Assembly: GCF_000333015.1 (NCBI RefSeq)
Contig: NZ_BANT01000001.1
Location: 1 to 32,932 of the forward strand
Length of the DNA stretch: 32,932 nt
DNA from: Gordonia hirsuta DSM 44140 = NBRC 16056
GTDB lineage: Bacteria; Actinomycetota; Actinomycetes; Mycobacteriales; Mycobacteriaceae
Reading direction: 5' to 3'
Shown piece after piece: positions 24,356-32,932 of the stretch. Positions within the stretch are counted from its first letter, which is position 1, and each line of letters starts with the position of its first letter. The translations under genes were made by a program, and so were the position numbers. The notes under the pieces were generated by a model, which did no database searches, was not told the DNA's origin, and worked only from the letters and a program-made list of their open reading frames with translations.

Positions 24356-25662
24356 TCGATCTGGCGCCCATCCACCTGGTCTACGGTCCCGGCGGCTCGG
24401 GCATCTCTGTGCTGGCCGCCGCCGGAGCCGTCAACGCGGCCGAGGCGGCCCGGCGATCGCCCCGAAGCGGCCCGGTCGCACTGGGGGGAACCGGCGGAAC
24501 GCTGCTGGTCACGCTCGACCCCCGCTCGCCGACACCGCAGCGGCTCGGGGTGTTCCGGGTTCCGGGCGAGCCGGTGCCGATCACCGCCGAGCTGGACCTG
24601 CTGCACCTGGACCCGCTGGCCGTCGCCGAAGGCGCGTGGACCGACTTCACCGCTGCGCTGAACGCCGCCGGGGCCGCGCGCCACCTGCTGCCGGTGGTCG
24701 GTGCGATCGCCGCCATCGATGCCGGGGAACTCACCGGACTGCCCGGCATCGCCGAATTCCTCCTGCTCCGGGAGATCCGGGAGGCGGCGACGTCGGGGCG
24801 CTGGCAGCGCGTCATCGTCGATCTGTCCGGCACCGATCATTTCACTCTGCTGCGCGCGCCGACCGTGCTGGCCGCGGCGACCGACCGGCTCTGGCCCCGC
24901 CCGTTGCGGATGGCCGAGTCCGCGGAGAAGCCGGCTCTGGCACCGCTGGCGGCCGCGATAGATGCGATCCACCGCGACTGCATGGATCTGGCCGAACTGC
25001 TGACCGACCCCTCGATCACCGCAGCGCATCTGGTCGTGTCCGGCGGGGAACGCGGAACCCAGACGGCACCGGACCAGCTGGCGATCACTGAAGTGATGGG
25101 GTTGCCGTTGCGTTCGACGCTGGTCAACGCCGGTCCGGGAGGACTGCCGACCGAGGCGGTGAGCGAGGCCGTCCGCGCGACCCTGGGCCGGGATGCCGGT
25201 TCATCGATCTCGATCCGCGACGTTCCCCGGCAGGAGACCGAACCGGCCCGGCTCTCGCAGTTGCGGCGCCTGGGGATCACCTGGCCCGCCCCCAACGGAC
25301 GCCCACGAGGCTCGGCGGCAGCACGGGTGGACGACGTGGGCGGCGACGGACTGGAAGCCGAGTACGAGTTGCGCTGGCAACAGAGCCTGGTCGATCCGCA
25401 GGAGCTGGCCTTGGGCCGATCCGGGGACGACCTGCTGGTGACCGTCAGCGGCTTCCGGCAGCCGGTGCGGCTGCCGTCGGTGCTGCGGCGCTGCCGGGTC
25501 AGCGGTGCGGACTGGGACGGACGGCAGCTGGTGGTGCGGTTCGCGCCGGATCCGGCGGTCTGGCCGCAACGGCCGACGGCCCGGGCCGGTACTGTGGAGA
25601 CTCCGCCGGAGCCCGACCGCTCGCGGCCGAGCCCGGATTCCGAGGAGAACGACCACCGATGA
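24352..25662 (+). CDS. ArsA/GET3-like protein with degenerate P-loop (Rv2184c-like)
   Basis: The ~436-residue protein has the layout of the ArsA/GET3 ATPase family, but its nucleotide loop reads VYGPGGSGISVLAAA where the family has GKGGVGKT; both lysines are lost. A strand matching Switch I (LLVTLDPRSPTPQRLG) and the Walker B-like VIVDLSGTDHFTLL follow, and the C-terminus has a small beta-rich domain (DDLLVTVSGFRQPVRLPSVL) resembling the alpha-crystallin-like end of bacterial ArsA homologues. No ATG, GTG or TTG is available before the P-loop. The best start is the CTG at 24352, overlapping the upstream stop and seven bases after AGAGGG. A GTG at 24409 would cut into the loop. Function unknown; binding rather than hydrolysing nucleotide is likely. 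Confidence 0.68.
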   Translation: MIDLAPIHLVYGPGGSGISVLAAAGAVNAAEAARRSPRSGPVALGGTGGTLLVTLDPRSPTPQRLGVFRVPGEPVPITAELDLLHLDPLAVAEGAWTDFTAALNAAGAARHLLPVVGAIAAIDAGELTGLPGIAEFLLLREIREAATSGRWQRVIVDLSGTDHFTLLRAPTVLAAATDRLWPRPLRMAESAEKPALAPLAAAIDAIHRDCMDLAELLTDPSITAAHLVVSGGERGTQTAPDQLAITEVMGLPLRSTLVNAGPGGLPTEAVSEAVRATLGRDAGSSISIRDVPRQETEPARLSQLRRLGITWPAPNGRPRGSAAARVDDVGGDGLEAEYELRWQQSLVDPQELALGRSGDDLLVTVSGFRQPVRLPSVLRRCRVSGADWDGRQLVVRFAPDPAVWPQRPTARAGTVETPPEPDRSRPSPDSEENDHR

Positions 25663-26000
25663 GCGATTCGCAGGACAACGCCGCCGCTGGCGATGCCATG
25701 GGTGCGCTGTTGCTGGGTTTCGCCGGTCAACTCGATCAACTCGCCGCCCTGATCGGCGGCACGGGCGCCGCCGAGGACCTGTTCGGGGCGGGTTCGAGCC
25801 TGAACGGACTGGTCGGGGAGCTGGGGACTCTTGCCGGTGAGCTCGGCTCGCTGCTGTCCCGGCTGCTGGACGTGCTGATCGCGATCCTGGAGGCGGTCTC
25901 GGACATGCTGGGTTCGGGCGGCGGAAAGACCGCAGCGGCCCCGGCCACGGCGTTCCAGTCGATTCCCGTGCGGATCGGTCCCGTCGCAGCGCATTCGTGA
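25659..26000 (+). CDS. Small hydrophobic-helix protein of unknown function (Rv2183c position)
   Basis: The 113-residue protein is rich in Gly, Ala and Leu with long amphipathic or hydrophobic helices (AMGALLLGFAGQLDQLAALI, then GLVGELGTLAGELGSLLSRL and LLDVLIAILEAVSDMLGSGG). It has no signal peptide with cleavage site and could be membrane-associated. The ATG overlaps the preceding stop (ATGA) and GAGGAGAA lies upstream. Its position matches M. tuberculosis Rv2183c, also uncharacterised. It probably works with the ArsA-like and SRPBCC proteins encoded just upstream, but no activity can be named. Confidence 0.7.
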   Translation: MSDSQDNAAAGDAMGALLLGFAGQLDQLAALIGGTGAAEDLFGAGSSLNGLVGELGTLAGELGSLLSRLLDVLIAILEAVSDMLGSGGGKTAAAPATAFQSIPVRIGPVAAHS

Positions 26001-26013
26001 CAGGCTGGACCGG

Positions 26014-27018
26014 GTGGGCATCCCTTCGAACGATCTGACGATCGGCATCGATATCGGCGGCACCAGTGTGCGAGCCGCGGTGGTCGACGCGCACGGAAGC
26101 ATGCTCGACACCCTGCGCGCCGCGACCCCGCCGACGGTGGTGGCACTGGAACACTGCCTGGATCGGCTGGTCGGGGAACTGCGCGATCGCTGGTCGGTGC
26201 GCGCGGTCGGCCTGGCGATCGCCGGATTCCTGTCCTCAGACCGCCAAGTGGTGCGGTTCGCTCCGCATCTCGCCTGGCGGGAGGCAGCGGTGCCGGCGCA
26301 GATGGCGCAGCGCCTGGGACTGCCGGTCTTCGCCGAACACGATGCGAACTCGGCTGCGGTGGCCGAACTGCATTTCGGCGCCGCGGCCCGGGGAAACAAC
26401 AGCCTGGTGATGGCGCTGGGCACCGGAATCGGCGCCGGCATGCTGATGAACGGGCACATCTACCGGGGTAGCTTCGGGGTCGCCCCCGAACTCGGTCACC
26501 TGGTCGTGGTCCCTGACGGGCGTCCCTGTTCGTGTGGCAAGCGCGGCTGTCTGGAACGCTATTGCAGCGGCACAGCACTGGTGGACACGGTGGTTGAGCT
26601 CCTGGCCGGCAGCGACGGTGGGCGCTCGATGCTGGCCGCCGAATCCGCCGCCGATCCGGGGTCGCTGACCGGCCGCCGGGTGGCCGCCGCGGCCGCCGAG
26701 GGCGATCCGATCGCGGTGGCGGCCTTCGCCGATCTGGCGCGCTGGCTCGGCCAAGGCATGGCGGTAATCGCCGACGTCTTCGATCCGGATCTGATCGTGA
26801 TCGCCGGCGGGCTGGGCATGGCGTCGGGGCTGTATCTGGACGAGGCCCGCGAGCACTACGCGAGGATGGTCACCGGTGCCGGACACCGGGAACTGGCGCG
26901 CATCCGGCCGACTCAACTGGGGGAGAACGCAGGTCTGATCGGTGCGGCGCAGGTCGCTCGGATGGACCTGGCGGCCGCCGAGTCACCGGCTGCAGACGGT
27001 GGAGGGGCCCGTGGGTAA
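26014..27018 (+). CDS. ROK-family sugar kinase (glucokinase-like)
   Basis: The 334-residue cytosolic kinase has the ROK signature: phosphate loop GIDIGGTSVRAAVVD (11-25), catalytic Asp in AEHDANSAAVAE, ALGTGIGAGML, and the zinc motif with GH...C-x-C-G-x2-G-C-x-E (PELGHLVVV, then CSCGKRGCLERYCSG). Members phosphorylate glucose, mannose or N-acetyl sugars; the sequence does not settle which, though glucokinase is the usual actinobacterial annotation. GTG start 13 bases after the previous stop, with no clear Shine-Dalgarno. The gene has no counterpart that I recall between Rv2183c and Rv2182c in M. tuberculosis, so it may be a lineage-specific insertion into a conserved block. Confidence 0.85.
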   Translation: MGIPSNDLTIGIDIGGTSVRAAVVDAHGSMLDTLRAATPPTVVALEHCLDRLVGELRDRWSVRAVGLAIAGFLSSDRQVVRFAPHLAWREAAVPAQMAQRLGLPVFAEHDANSAAVAELHFGAAARGNNSLVMALGTGIGAGMLMNGHIYRGSFGVAPELGHLVVVPDGRPCSCGKRGCLERYCSGTALVDTVVELLAGSDGGRSMLAAESAADPGSLTGRRVAAAAAEGDPIAVAAFADLARWLGQGMAVIADVFDPDLIVIAGGLGMASGLYLDEAREHYARMVTGAGHRELARIRPTQLGENAGLIGAAQVARMDLAAAESPAADGGGARG

Positions 27019-27081
27019 AGTGTGCTGTCACACCGCCGTGCGCCAAGCCGAGAACGCGCGGCCGCCGCGCAGGAGGTAGGT

Positions 27082-27777
27082 TTGACGAACTTCTGGTATT
27101 ACCTCTTCAAATACGTGCTCATGGGACCGGCGCTGCGGCTGATGGGCCGCCCCCGGATCGAAGGGCTGGAGAATTTGCCGGAGGACGGCCCGGTCTTGCT
27201 GGCCAGTAATCATCTGGCCGTCGTCGACAGCTTCTATCTGCCGCTGATGGTGCCGCGCCGGATCTTCTTCCTGGCCAAGAGCGAGTACTTCACCGGCACC
27301 GGGGTCAAGGGCCGCTTCCAGCGATGGTTCTTCTCGGCCTCCGGCCAGATTCCGATCGACCGGTCCGGCGCCAACGCGGCGGCCGGTGCACTGACGGCCG
27401 GCAAGCGGGTCCTGGAGTCAGGCGGCCTGCTGTGCCTGTATCCGGAAGGCACCCGCTCACCCGACGGCCGGCTTTACAAGGGGAAGACGGGACTGGCCCG
27501 ACTCGCCCTGGAGACCGGGGTGCCGGTGATTCCAGTGGCGATGATCGGCACCGACCGCATCAATCCGCCCGGCACCGTGCTGCCGCGGCCGACTCGCATC
27601 ACGGTGAAGATCGGTGAACCGCTGGACTTCTCCCGCTATGAGGGGATGTCGGGCAATCGCTTCATCGAACGCGCCGTGACCGACGAGATCATGTACGCAC
27701 TGATGGCCATGACCGGGCAGCAGTACGTCGACGTCTATGCCGCCTCGCTCAAAGAGAAGCCCGCCGAAACGGCTTGA
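27082..27777 (+). CDS. 1-acyl-sn-glycerol-3-phosphate acyltransferase (PlsC family)
   Basis: The 231-residue enzyme belongs to the PlsC family, which acylates lysophosphatidate or related glycerolipids at the inner membrane. Key motifs are NHLAVVDSFYLP (NHxxxxD type), the substrate-binding FFLAKSEYF and LYPEGTRSPDG, and VPVIPVAMIGTD. The N-terminus (TNFWYYLFKYVLMGPALRLM) provides a membrane-associated helix. The start is the TTG at 27082, strongly supported by AGGAGG five bases upstream; an in-frame ATG-less extension to 27022 is less likely. It closely resembles M. tuberculosis Rv2182c. Its last 29 bases overlap the end of the convergent mannosyltransferase gene. Confidence 0.9.
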   Translation: MTNFWYYLFKYVLMGPALRLMGRPRIEGLENLPEDGPVLLASNHLAVVDSFYLPLMVPRRIFFLAKSEYFTGTGVKGRFQRWFFSASGQIPIDRSGANAAAGALTAGKRVLESGGLLCLYPEGTRSPDGRLYKGKTGLARLALETGVPVIPVAMIGTDRINPPGTVLPRPTRITVKIGEPLDFSRYEGMSGNRFIERAVTDEIMYALMAMTGQQYVDVYAASLKEKPAETA

Positions 27778-29041
27778 GCCACAACGCGGTCAGGAACGCC
27801 AACGCCCACAGCAGGTAGGCGTTGCCGACGATCTGCTGCCACCAGGACCAGGTCGCCACGTCGGCGGGCATCAACTGGAACGGGCCGATCAGGAAGATCG
27901 GAACGGCCACTAGCGCCAGGCCGCCGTACAGGCGGGCCCCCCACACCGAGGAACTGTGTCCGGCGATCACAGCACAGGCGAGCACCGCCGGCAGTGACCA
28001 GACCCAGTGGTGCGACCAGGTGGTCGGGGCCACCAGAAGCCCCCAGAAGGCCACGACGCAGGCACCGAGCAAGGCATTCACATCGTCGAGCGGCGTGGGA
28101 TCGGCGCGCATCGCCTGTGCCGGACGAGTGCGGTACAGGGCGATCCCGGCCAGCACGGTGACCGCCACCACCGACATTGCCCAGGCGGCCGGGGCCACCG
28201 GATTGTCCGGGCCCAGAAAACGCAGCCAAGCCCCGTTGAGGTTCTGGTTGATCGGTCCTTCGGGCACACCGATCCGGCCGGTGTGGAAGACGGTGTACGT
28301 CCAGTACTGCACCGAGTCGGCCGGCAGCCACACCGCGGCGATCACCGCCGCGGTCAGAAAAGCGACCAGCCCGGTCCACATCGCCCGCCATTTGGCGCCG
28401 GCGGCGAAGACCCCGAGGAAGACCAGCGGGGTGAGCTTGATAGCAGAGGCGACGCCGACCAGAGCCCCGCGCAGTACTCCGGCGGCCGAGGGGGTTCGGC
28501 CCAGCACAAACAGGTCGACCACGATCAACACGAGCAGGATCAGGTTGATCTGCCCGAAACTCAGCGTCATCCCGAACGGGTTCCACCAGATCGTGAACGC
28601 GGAGAGCCACAGAGCTAGAGTCAGGCGATTGGCGCCGGTGCCCACATGCAGCAGCCGCAGAAAGACGACCGTGACGTAGACCAGACACAGGGCGCTGACG
28701 ACAGACAGGATCACGCCGCCGACGGCCAGTGAGATCTCACCCAGCGGAGTGAAGACCAGCGCAGCGAACGGTGGATACGTGAACGGCAGCCAGATCCCGT
28801 CGGCGGTGAACGGCAGCGAGCCGTCGGCGTAGAGGCTGTAGCCCTGATGCCACAGCTGACCACCCAGCCGGTAGACGTCCAGGTCGAAACGGGTGCGGGT
28901 GCCGAAACTCGATGTGCCGGGAACACCGATGATCTGCAGAGTCGCCGATACGGCGAATACCGCCAGCCCCAGCAACCCGCCGAAGGGACCGGGCCGCCAG
29001 GTGCGCAGCCGGCCGGCCGTCGTTCGCGCCTGCGGAGTCAT
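27749..29041 (-). CDS. Polyprenyl-phosphomannose-dependent alpha-(1->2)-mannosyltransferase (GT87, Rv2181-like)
   Basis: This 430-residue integral membrane protein has about ten hydrophobic segments and the GT87 pattern: an extracytoplasmic FDLDVYRLGGQLWHQG (52-67) with conserved Asp, then WLPFTYPPFAALVF, FGQINLILLVLI, SAIKLTPLVFLG, NQNLNGAWLRF and APTTWSHHWVW. GT-C enzymes of this group use polyprenyl-phosphomannose outside the membrane; the M. tuberculosis homologue Rv2181 adds alpha-1,2 mannose branches and caps to lipomannan and lipoarabinomannan. The ATG at 29041 has no Shine-Dalgarno but lies six bases after TACCTT, suggesting leaderless expression. It is divergent from RNase AS and overlaps the convergent acyltransferase gene by 29 bases. 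Confidence 0.88.
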   Translation of the reverse strand: MTPQARTTAGRLRTWRPGPFGGLLGLAVFAVSATLQIIGVPGTSSFGTRTRFDLDVYRLGGQLWHQGYSLYADGSLPFTADGIWLPFTYPPFAALVFTPLGEISLAVGGVILSVVSALCLVYVTVVFLRLLHVGTGANRLTLALWLSAFTIWWNPFGMTLSFGQINLILLVLIVVDLFVLGRTPSAAGVLRGALVGVASAIKLTPLVFLGVFAAGAKWRAMWTGLVAFLTAAVIAAVWLPADSVQYWTYTVFHTGRIGVPEGPINQNLNGAWLRFLGPDNPVAPAAWAMSVVAVTVLAGIALYRTRPAQAMRADPTPLDDVNALLGACVVAFWGLLVAPTTWSHHWVWSLPAVLACAVIAGHSSSVWGARLYGGLALVAVPIFLIGPFQLMPADVATWSWWQQIVGNAYLLWALAFLTALWLKPFRRASL

Positions 29042-29047
29042 GGCCTA

Positions 29048-29053
29048 AAGGTA
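29048..29053 (-). promoter_or_regulatory. Likely -10 box of a leaderless GT87 transcript
   Basis: On the minus strand TACCTT (TANNNT) is followed by TAGGCC and then the ATG at 29041. It shares an 89-base divergent gap with the RNase AS promoter. Confidence 0.5.
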
Positions 29054-29116
29054 ATCCATCGGTGCAGCGTTGCAGAGGCCCGACGGGCGTATGCGTGGCG
29101 CAACGGCCCGGTGGTG

Positions 29117-29122
29117 GATAAT
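29117..29122 (+). promoter_or_regulatory. Likely -10 box of a leaderless RNase AS transcript
   Basis: GATAAT differs from the consensus TATAAT at one base and ends eight bases before the GTG at 29131. No Shine-Dalgarno sequence is present. Confidence 0.5.
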
Positions 29123-29130
29123 CGGCTGCC

Positions 29131-29616
29131 GTGCGCTACTTCTACGACTGCGAGTTCATCGAGGACGGCAGGACGATCGAACTCGTTTCGATCGGCGTCG
29201 TCGCCGAGGACGGTCGCGAATTCTATGCCGTCTCCACCGAATTCGATCCGAACCGGGCCGGCCCCTGGGTGCGCACGCACGTGCTCGACAAGCTGCCCTC
29301 ACCGGCCGATAAAGCCTGGCGCAGTCGCCGGCAGATCCGCGACGAGCTGCTGGAGTTCCTGATCGCAGGTCCCGGCGAGGTGGAGCTGTGGGCGTGGGTG
29401 GGAGCCTACGACCACGTGGTGCTGTGCCAGTTGTGGGGCGCGATGCCCGATCTGCCCGACGAATTGCCGCGGTACACCCGGGAACTGCGTCAGCATTGGG
29501 AGGCCGCCGGGTGCCCGCCGCTGCCGCCGACGCAGAAGGATGCGCACAGCGCGCTGGTCGACGCCCGGCAGAATCTGCTGCGGTGGGAAGCGATCGAGGC
29601 GCACCGACACTCGTGA
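29131..29616 (+). CDS. 3'-5' exoribonuclease RNase AS (Rv2179c-like)
   Basis: The 161-residue protein is a compact DEDDh exonuclease matching M. tuberculosis Rv2179c, shown there to trim RNA 3' ends with preference for adenylates. The active-site residues are all present: Asp6 and Glu8 in YFYDCEFIEDG, Asp94 in GAYDHVVLCQLWG, and His139/Asp144 in KDAHSALVDARQ. The length is normal. The GTG start lies eight bases after a GATAAT -10 box, so the mRNA is probably leaderless. aroG follows 58 bases later with its own promoter. Confidence 0.9.
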   Translation: MRYFYDCEFIEDGRTIELVSIGVVAEDGREFYAVSTEFDPNRAGPWVRTHVLDKLPSPADKAWRSRRQIRDELLEFLIAGPGEVELWAWVGAYDHVVLCQLWGAMPDLPDELPRYTRELRQHWEAAGCPPLPPTQKDAHSALVDARQNLLRWEAIEAHRHS

Positions 29617-29626
29617 CCGGCGATAA

Positions 29627-31069
<1,443 letters not shown>

Positions 31070-31127
31070 GGCCTCCGTCAGCCGGCGATCCGGGCTCTCG
31101 GCGGCGCCGGTTCGGCCGGGGTGCCGC

Positions 31128-32444
31128 TCAGGAGACCAGCGTCATCCCCAGGAGCCATCCGCCGGCGGCCAGACCCGCCGCGACGAGGAGAACGAGGACC
31201 GTCCAGACAAGGGCGGCGACGGTGCTTCCGGTCTGCACGGGAGGGTGGGACGACTCGTCCTCGAGGTCGTTCGGTTCGCGAGGATGGGAGCGCCCGTCGA
31301 ACAACGGGCGCGGCTCGGCCCCGTCGAAGTGCGGAGCGTCGCGGCGCGGATCACCGTGGCGCTCGCCCGGCCAGTCCGCGGGATCGGCATAGTCGTCGGC
31401 GTAGTCGTCGTCCGGATAGACGTCCTCGGGGTGGTCGTCGCCCGGGTCGTCATGAGCGGCGTAATCATGGTCGGCGCAGTCATGATCCGGAAAGGCGTCG
31501 TCGTATTCTGCCTCGCGCCGGGTCGGTGCGATCGGGCGCGCGATGGCTGAGGTGACACGTGCGGAGGCCTGACTGGGGGCGGGGACGGTGAACGGCGGGA
31601 GACCCAGATCGTCGACCGCATCGAGGAGGGCGTGCTGCATATCGAAGGCATCGTCGTACCGGTCCGCCGGATCGCGTTCGGTGGCCCGCAGCACGATCTC
31701 GTCGATCTGCGGCGGGATCCCGGCGATCACATCGCTGGGTGCGGGTACGTCGTAGCTCAATCGCTGGTAGGCCAGCGCCAGCGGGGTGGCGCCGCGGAAC
31801 GGCTGACGGCCGGTCAGGAGTTCGAAGAACAGCACGCCGGCCGAGTAGACGTCACTGCGCGCGTCGATATCGGTGGAGCTGACCTGCTCCGGCGACAGAT
31901 AGGCGGCCGTTCCCAAGATGATGCTGGCCGAGGTGACCCCGGCTTCGGCGACGGCGCGGACCAGGCCGAAGTCGGCGACCTTGACATCACCGGTGTCGGA
32001 GATCAGGACGTTCTCCGGCTTCACATCGCGATGCACCAGCCCGGCGCGATGCGCGGTTCCCAGGCCGCCGAGGGTGGGGATGCCGACCGAGGCGACCGCG
32101 TGCGGGGGCATCGGGCCGCGCTCCCGCAACAGTTCTCGCAGACTGCCGCCGCGCACCAGTTCCATCACCAGGAACGCGATGTCGCCGTCGATGCTCTGGT
32201 CGTAGACGTTGACCAGGCCCGGATGGCTCAGCCCGGCGACCGCCCGCGCCTCGAATTCGAAGCGCCGCAGGAACTGCGGATCTCCCAGATACCGGCTGTC
32301 CATCACCTTCACCGCCACGCGCCGGCCCAGTCGCTGATCGGTGCCGACATACACCGACGACATACCGCCGCGCGCGATCGGAGCATCGATCCGGTAGCGA
32401 CGCTCGAGCACCCGGCCCAGCAGCGGATCGTCGGAGGAGGTCAC
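31128..32444 (-). CDS. pknL: Membrane serine/threonine protein kinase PknL
   Basis: The 438-residue protein is a Hanks-type kinase. Kinase landmarks are IARGGMSSVYVG, Lys46 in VAVKVMDSRY, HRDVKPEN (138-145), DFG (158-160), GTAAYLSPEQ and DVYSAGVLFFELLTG. After the domain (~9-280) comes a ~120-residue juxtamembrane linker unusually rich in Asp, His and Tyr (for example DHDYAAHDDPGDDHPEDVY). One helix (AALVWTVLVLLVAAGLAAGGW) near the C-terminus leaves almost no extracellular part, so there is no PASTA or other sensor domain. I use the GTG at 32444, which sits seven bases after TAGATT; a GTG at 32513 would run into the neighbour's promoter. It is divergent from its presumed substrate gene, as in M. 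tuberculosis (Rv2176/Rv2175c). Confidence 0.9.
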   Translation of the reverse strand: MTSSDDPLLGRVLERRYRIDAPIARGGMSSVYVGTDQRLGRRVAVKVMDSRYLGDPQFLRRFEFEARAVAGLSHPGLVNVYDQSIDGDIAFLVMELVRGGSLRELLRERGPMPPHAVASVGIPTLGGLGTAHRAGLVHRDVKPENVLISDTGDVKVADFGLVRAVAEAGVTSASIILGTAAYLSPEQVSSTDIDARSDVYSAGVLFFELLTGRQPFRGATPLALAYQRLSYDVPAPSDVIAGIPPQIDEIVLRATERDPADRYDDAFDMQHALLDAVDDLGLPPFTVPAPSQASARVTSAIARPIAPTRREAEYDDAFPDHDCADHDYAAHDDPGDDHPEDVYPDDDYADDYADPADWPGERHGDPRRDAPHFDGAEPRPLFDGRSHPREPNDLEDESSHPPVQTGSTVAALVWTVLVLLVAAGLAAGGWLLGMTLVS

Positions 32445-32451
32445 GGGGGAG

Positions 32452-32457
32452 AATCTA
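32452..32457 (-). promoter_or_regulatory. Likely -10 box of a leaderless pknL transcript
   Basis: On the minus strand TAGATT (TANNNT) is followed by CTCCCCC and then the GTG at 32444. This decides the start codon of pknL. Confidence 0.55.
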
Positions 32458-32504
32458 CCTGTGATCTGCGTGAAACCTCTCGAGCCGGGCCCGGCCGCGT
32501 CGGG

Positions 32505-32510
32505 TATCGT
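32505..32510 (+). promoter_or_regulatory. Likely -10 box of a leaderless Rv2175c-like transcript
   Basis: TATCGT, the same hexamer as before adoK, ends eight bases before the GTG at 32519. The 74-base divergent gap holds both this promoter and that of pknL. Confidence 0.5.
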
Positions 32511-32518
32511 CACCTCTT

Positions 32519-32887
32519 GTGAGTTCTCTTCCGCTCTCCACCGGCATCCTTCCCGACGACGCCGAGGTACTGAGCCTCGACGAGGCGGCAGATCACCTGC
32601 GGCTGTCCGGTAACCGGGTGCGAACCCTGATCCGTGACCACAATCTGCTCGCCGCCTCCCGCGACGGCCAGGCGGTGATCCCGGCCCTGTTCTTCGGTGA
32701 GCCGGGGCATCTGGCCAAGCACTTCGAGGGACTGGTGACCATCCTGCTCGACGGGGGTTACACCCGCGATGAGGCGCTCAACTGGATGTTCACCGAGCAG
32801 CACGACCTCGGGATGCATCCGGCGCAGGCGCTGCACACCCATTCGGCGCGGGAAGTGATCCGCCGCGCCCAGGCGGAGGCCTTCTGA
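32519..32887 (+). CDS. DNA-binding winged helix-turn-helix protein, Rv2175c-like (PknL substrate homologue)
   Basis: The 122-residue protein has an N-terminal helix-turn-helix (SLDEAADHLRLSGNRVRTLI, ~19-38), a wing (NLLAASRDGQAVIPALFF) and a C-terminal helical part (LVTILLDGGYTRDEALNWMF, then HSAREVIRRAQAEAF). This matches M. tuberculosis Rv2175c, a DNA-binding protein phosphorylated by PknL on an N-terminal Thr. Here the N-terminal tail (MSSLPLSTGILPDD) is shorter but keeps Ser/Thr residues, Thr8 among them. Divergent arrangement with pknL supports the pairing. The GTG start follows a TATCGT box by eight bases (leaderless). Its regulon is unknown. Confidence 0.88.
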   Translation: MSSLPLSTGILPDDAEVLSLDEAADHLRLSGNRVRTLIRDHNLLAASRDGQAVIPALFFGEPGHLAKHFEGLVTILLDGGYTRDEALNWMFTEQHDLGMHPAQALHTHSAREVIRRAQAEAF

Positions 32888-32897
32888 CCGGGCGCCC

Positions 32898-32932
32898 TCA
32901 GGCGCCGAGCAGGTCGCGCCGGCCGCCGGTGA
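32898..32932 (-). CDS. Possible C-terminal end of a gene running off the window
   Basis: On the minus strand the last bases read in frame as TGGRRDLLGA and stop (TCA at 32898-32900). It would be convergent with the Rv2175c-like gene. In M. tuberculosis the next gene is mptA (Rv2174), an alpha-(1->6)-mannosyltransferase in the matching orientation, so this may be its end. Eleven codons are too few to confirm it. Confidence 0.3.
   Translation of the reverse strand, partial: TGGRRDLLGA

Overview
The window is a high-GC chromosomal segment from an actinobacterium of the Mycobacteriales. The genus is a guess: Gordonia or a close relative. Evidence for the order is the actinobacterial respiratory set (di-heme QcrC, three-helix QcrA, CtaC/CtaE/CtaF), the PimB' and GT87 mannosyltransferases of mannoside lipid synthesis, PknL with its DNA-binding substrate, a type II DAHP synthase, frequent GTG/TTG starts and many apparently leaderless genes. 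From memory, gene order runs largely parallel to Mycobacterium tuberculosis Rv2205c down to Rv2175c. No tRNA, rRNA, CRISPR array or prophage was found.

Layout. 1-4.3 kb: end of a glycerate kinase gene, erpA-like, adoK and, convergent, asnB. 4.3-5.9 kb: ctaC-ctaF, closed by a strong terminator. 5.98-7.99 kb: the only accessory stretch, holding broken IS21-family istB and istA remnants that face each other. 8.0-12.4 kb, minus strand: ctaE-qcrC-qcrA-qcrB, the third subunit of cytochrome aa3 oxidase plus the whole bc1 complex. 12.7-14.2 kb: an unknown gene coupled to trpD. 14.2-16.3 kb, minus: a DnaQ-UvrC-like nuclease coupled to a RAM-domain protein. 16.5-20.4 kb: a small Cys-rich protein, a c-di-AMP (ydaO-type) riboswitch, two NlpC/P60 wall hydrolases and a lipoprotein metallopeptidase, running into pimB'. 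21.6-27.8 kb: fadD15 (minus), then two SRPBCC proteins, a degenerate ArsA-like protein, a small hydrophobic protein, a ROK kinase and an acyltransferase in one rightward series. 27.7-32.9 kb: a GT87 mannosyltransferase (minus), RNase AS, aroG, pknL (minus), an Rv2175c-like regulator and possibly the end of another gene.

How the genes fit together. Two themes dominate. The first is respiration: bc1 and oxidase genes lie in two opposed clusters separated by the dead insertion sequence. The second is the cell envelope: wall hydrolases under a c-di-AMP riboswitch, PimB', acyl-CoA synthetase, acyltransferase, the GT87 enzyme and the envelope-linked kinase PknL. Aromatic amino-acid synthesis is represented by aroG and trpD.

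No clearly new multi-gene defence or metabolic system is visible. The most interesting signals are the rearranged IS21 remnant inside the respiratory locus, the riboswitch-controlled hydrolase, a cluster of leaderless promoters, the ArsA-like protein lacking P-loop lysines, and several conserved-looking genes of unknown function.
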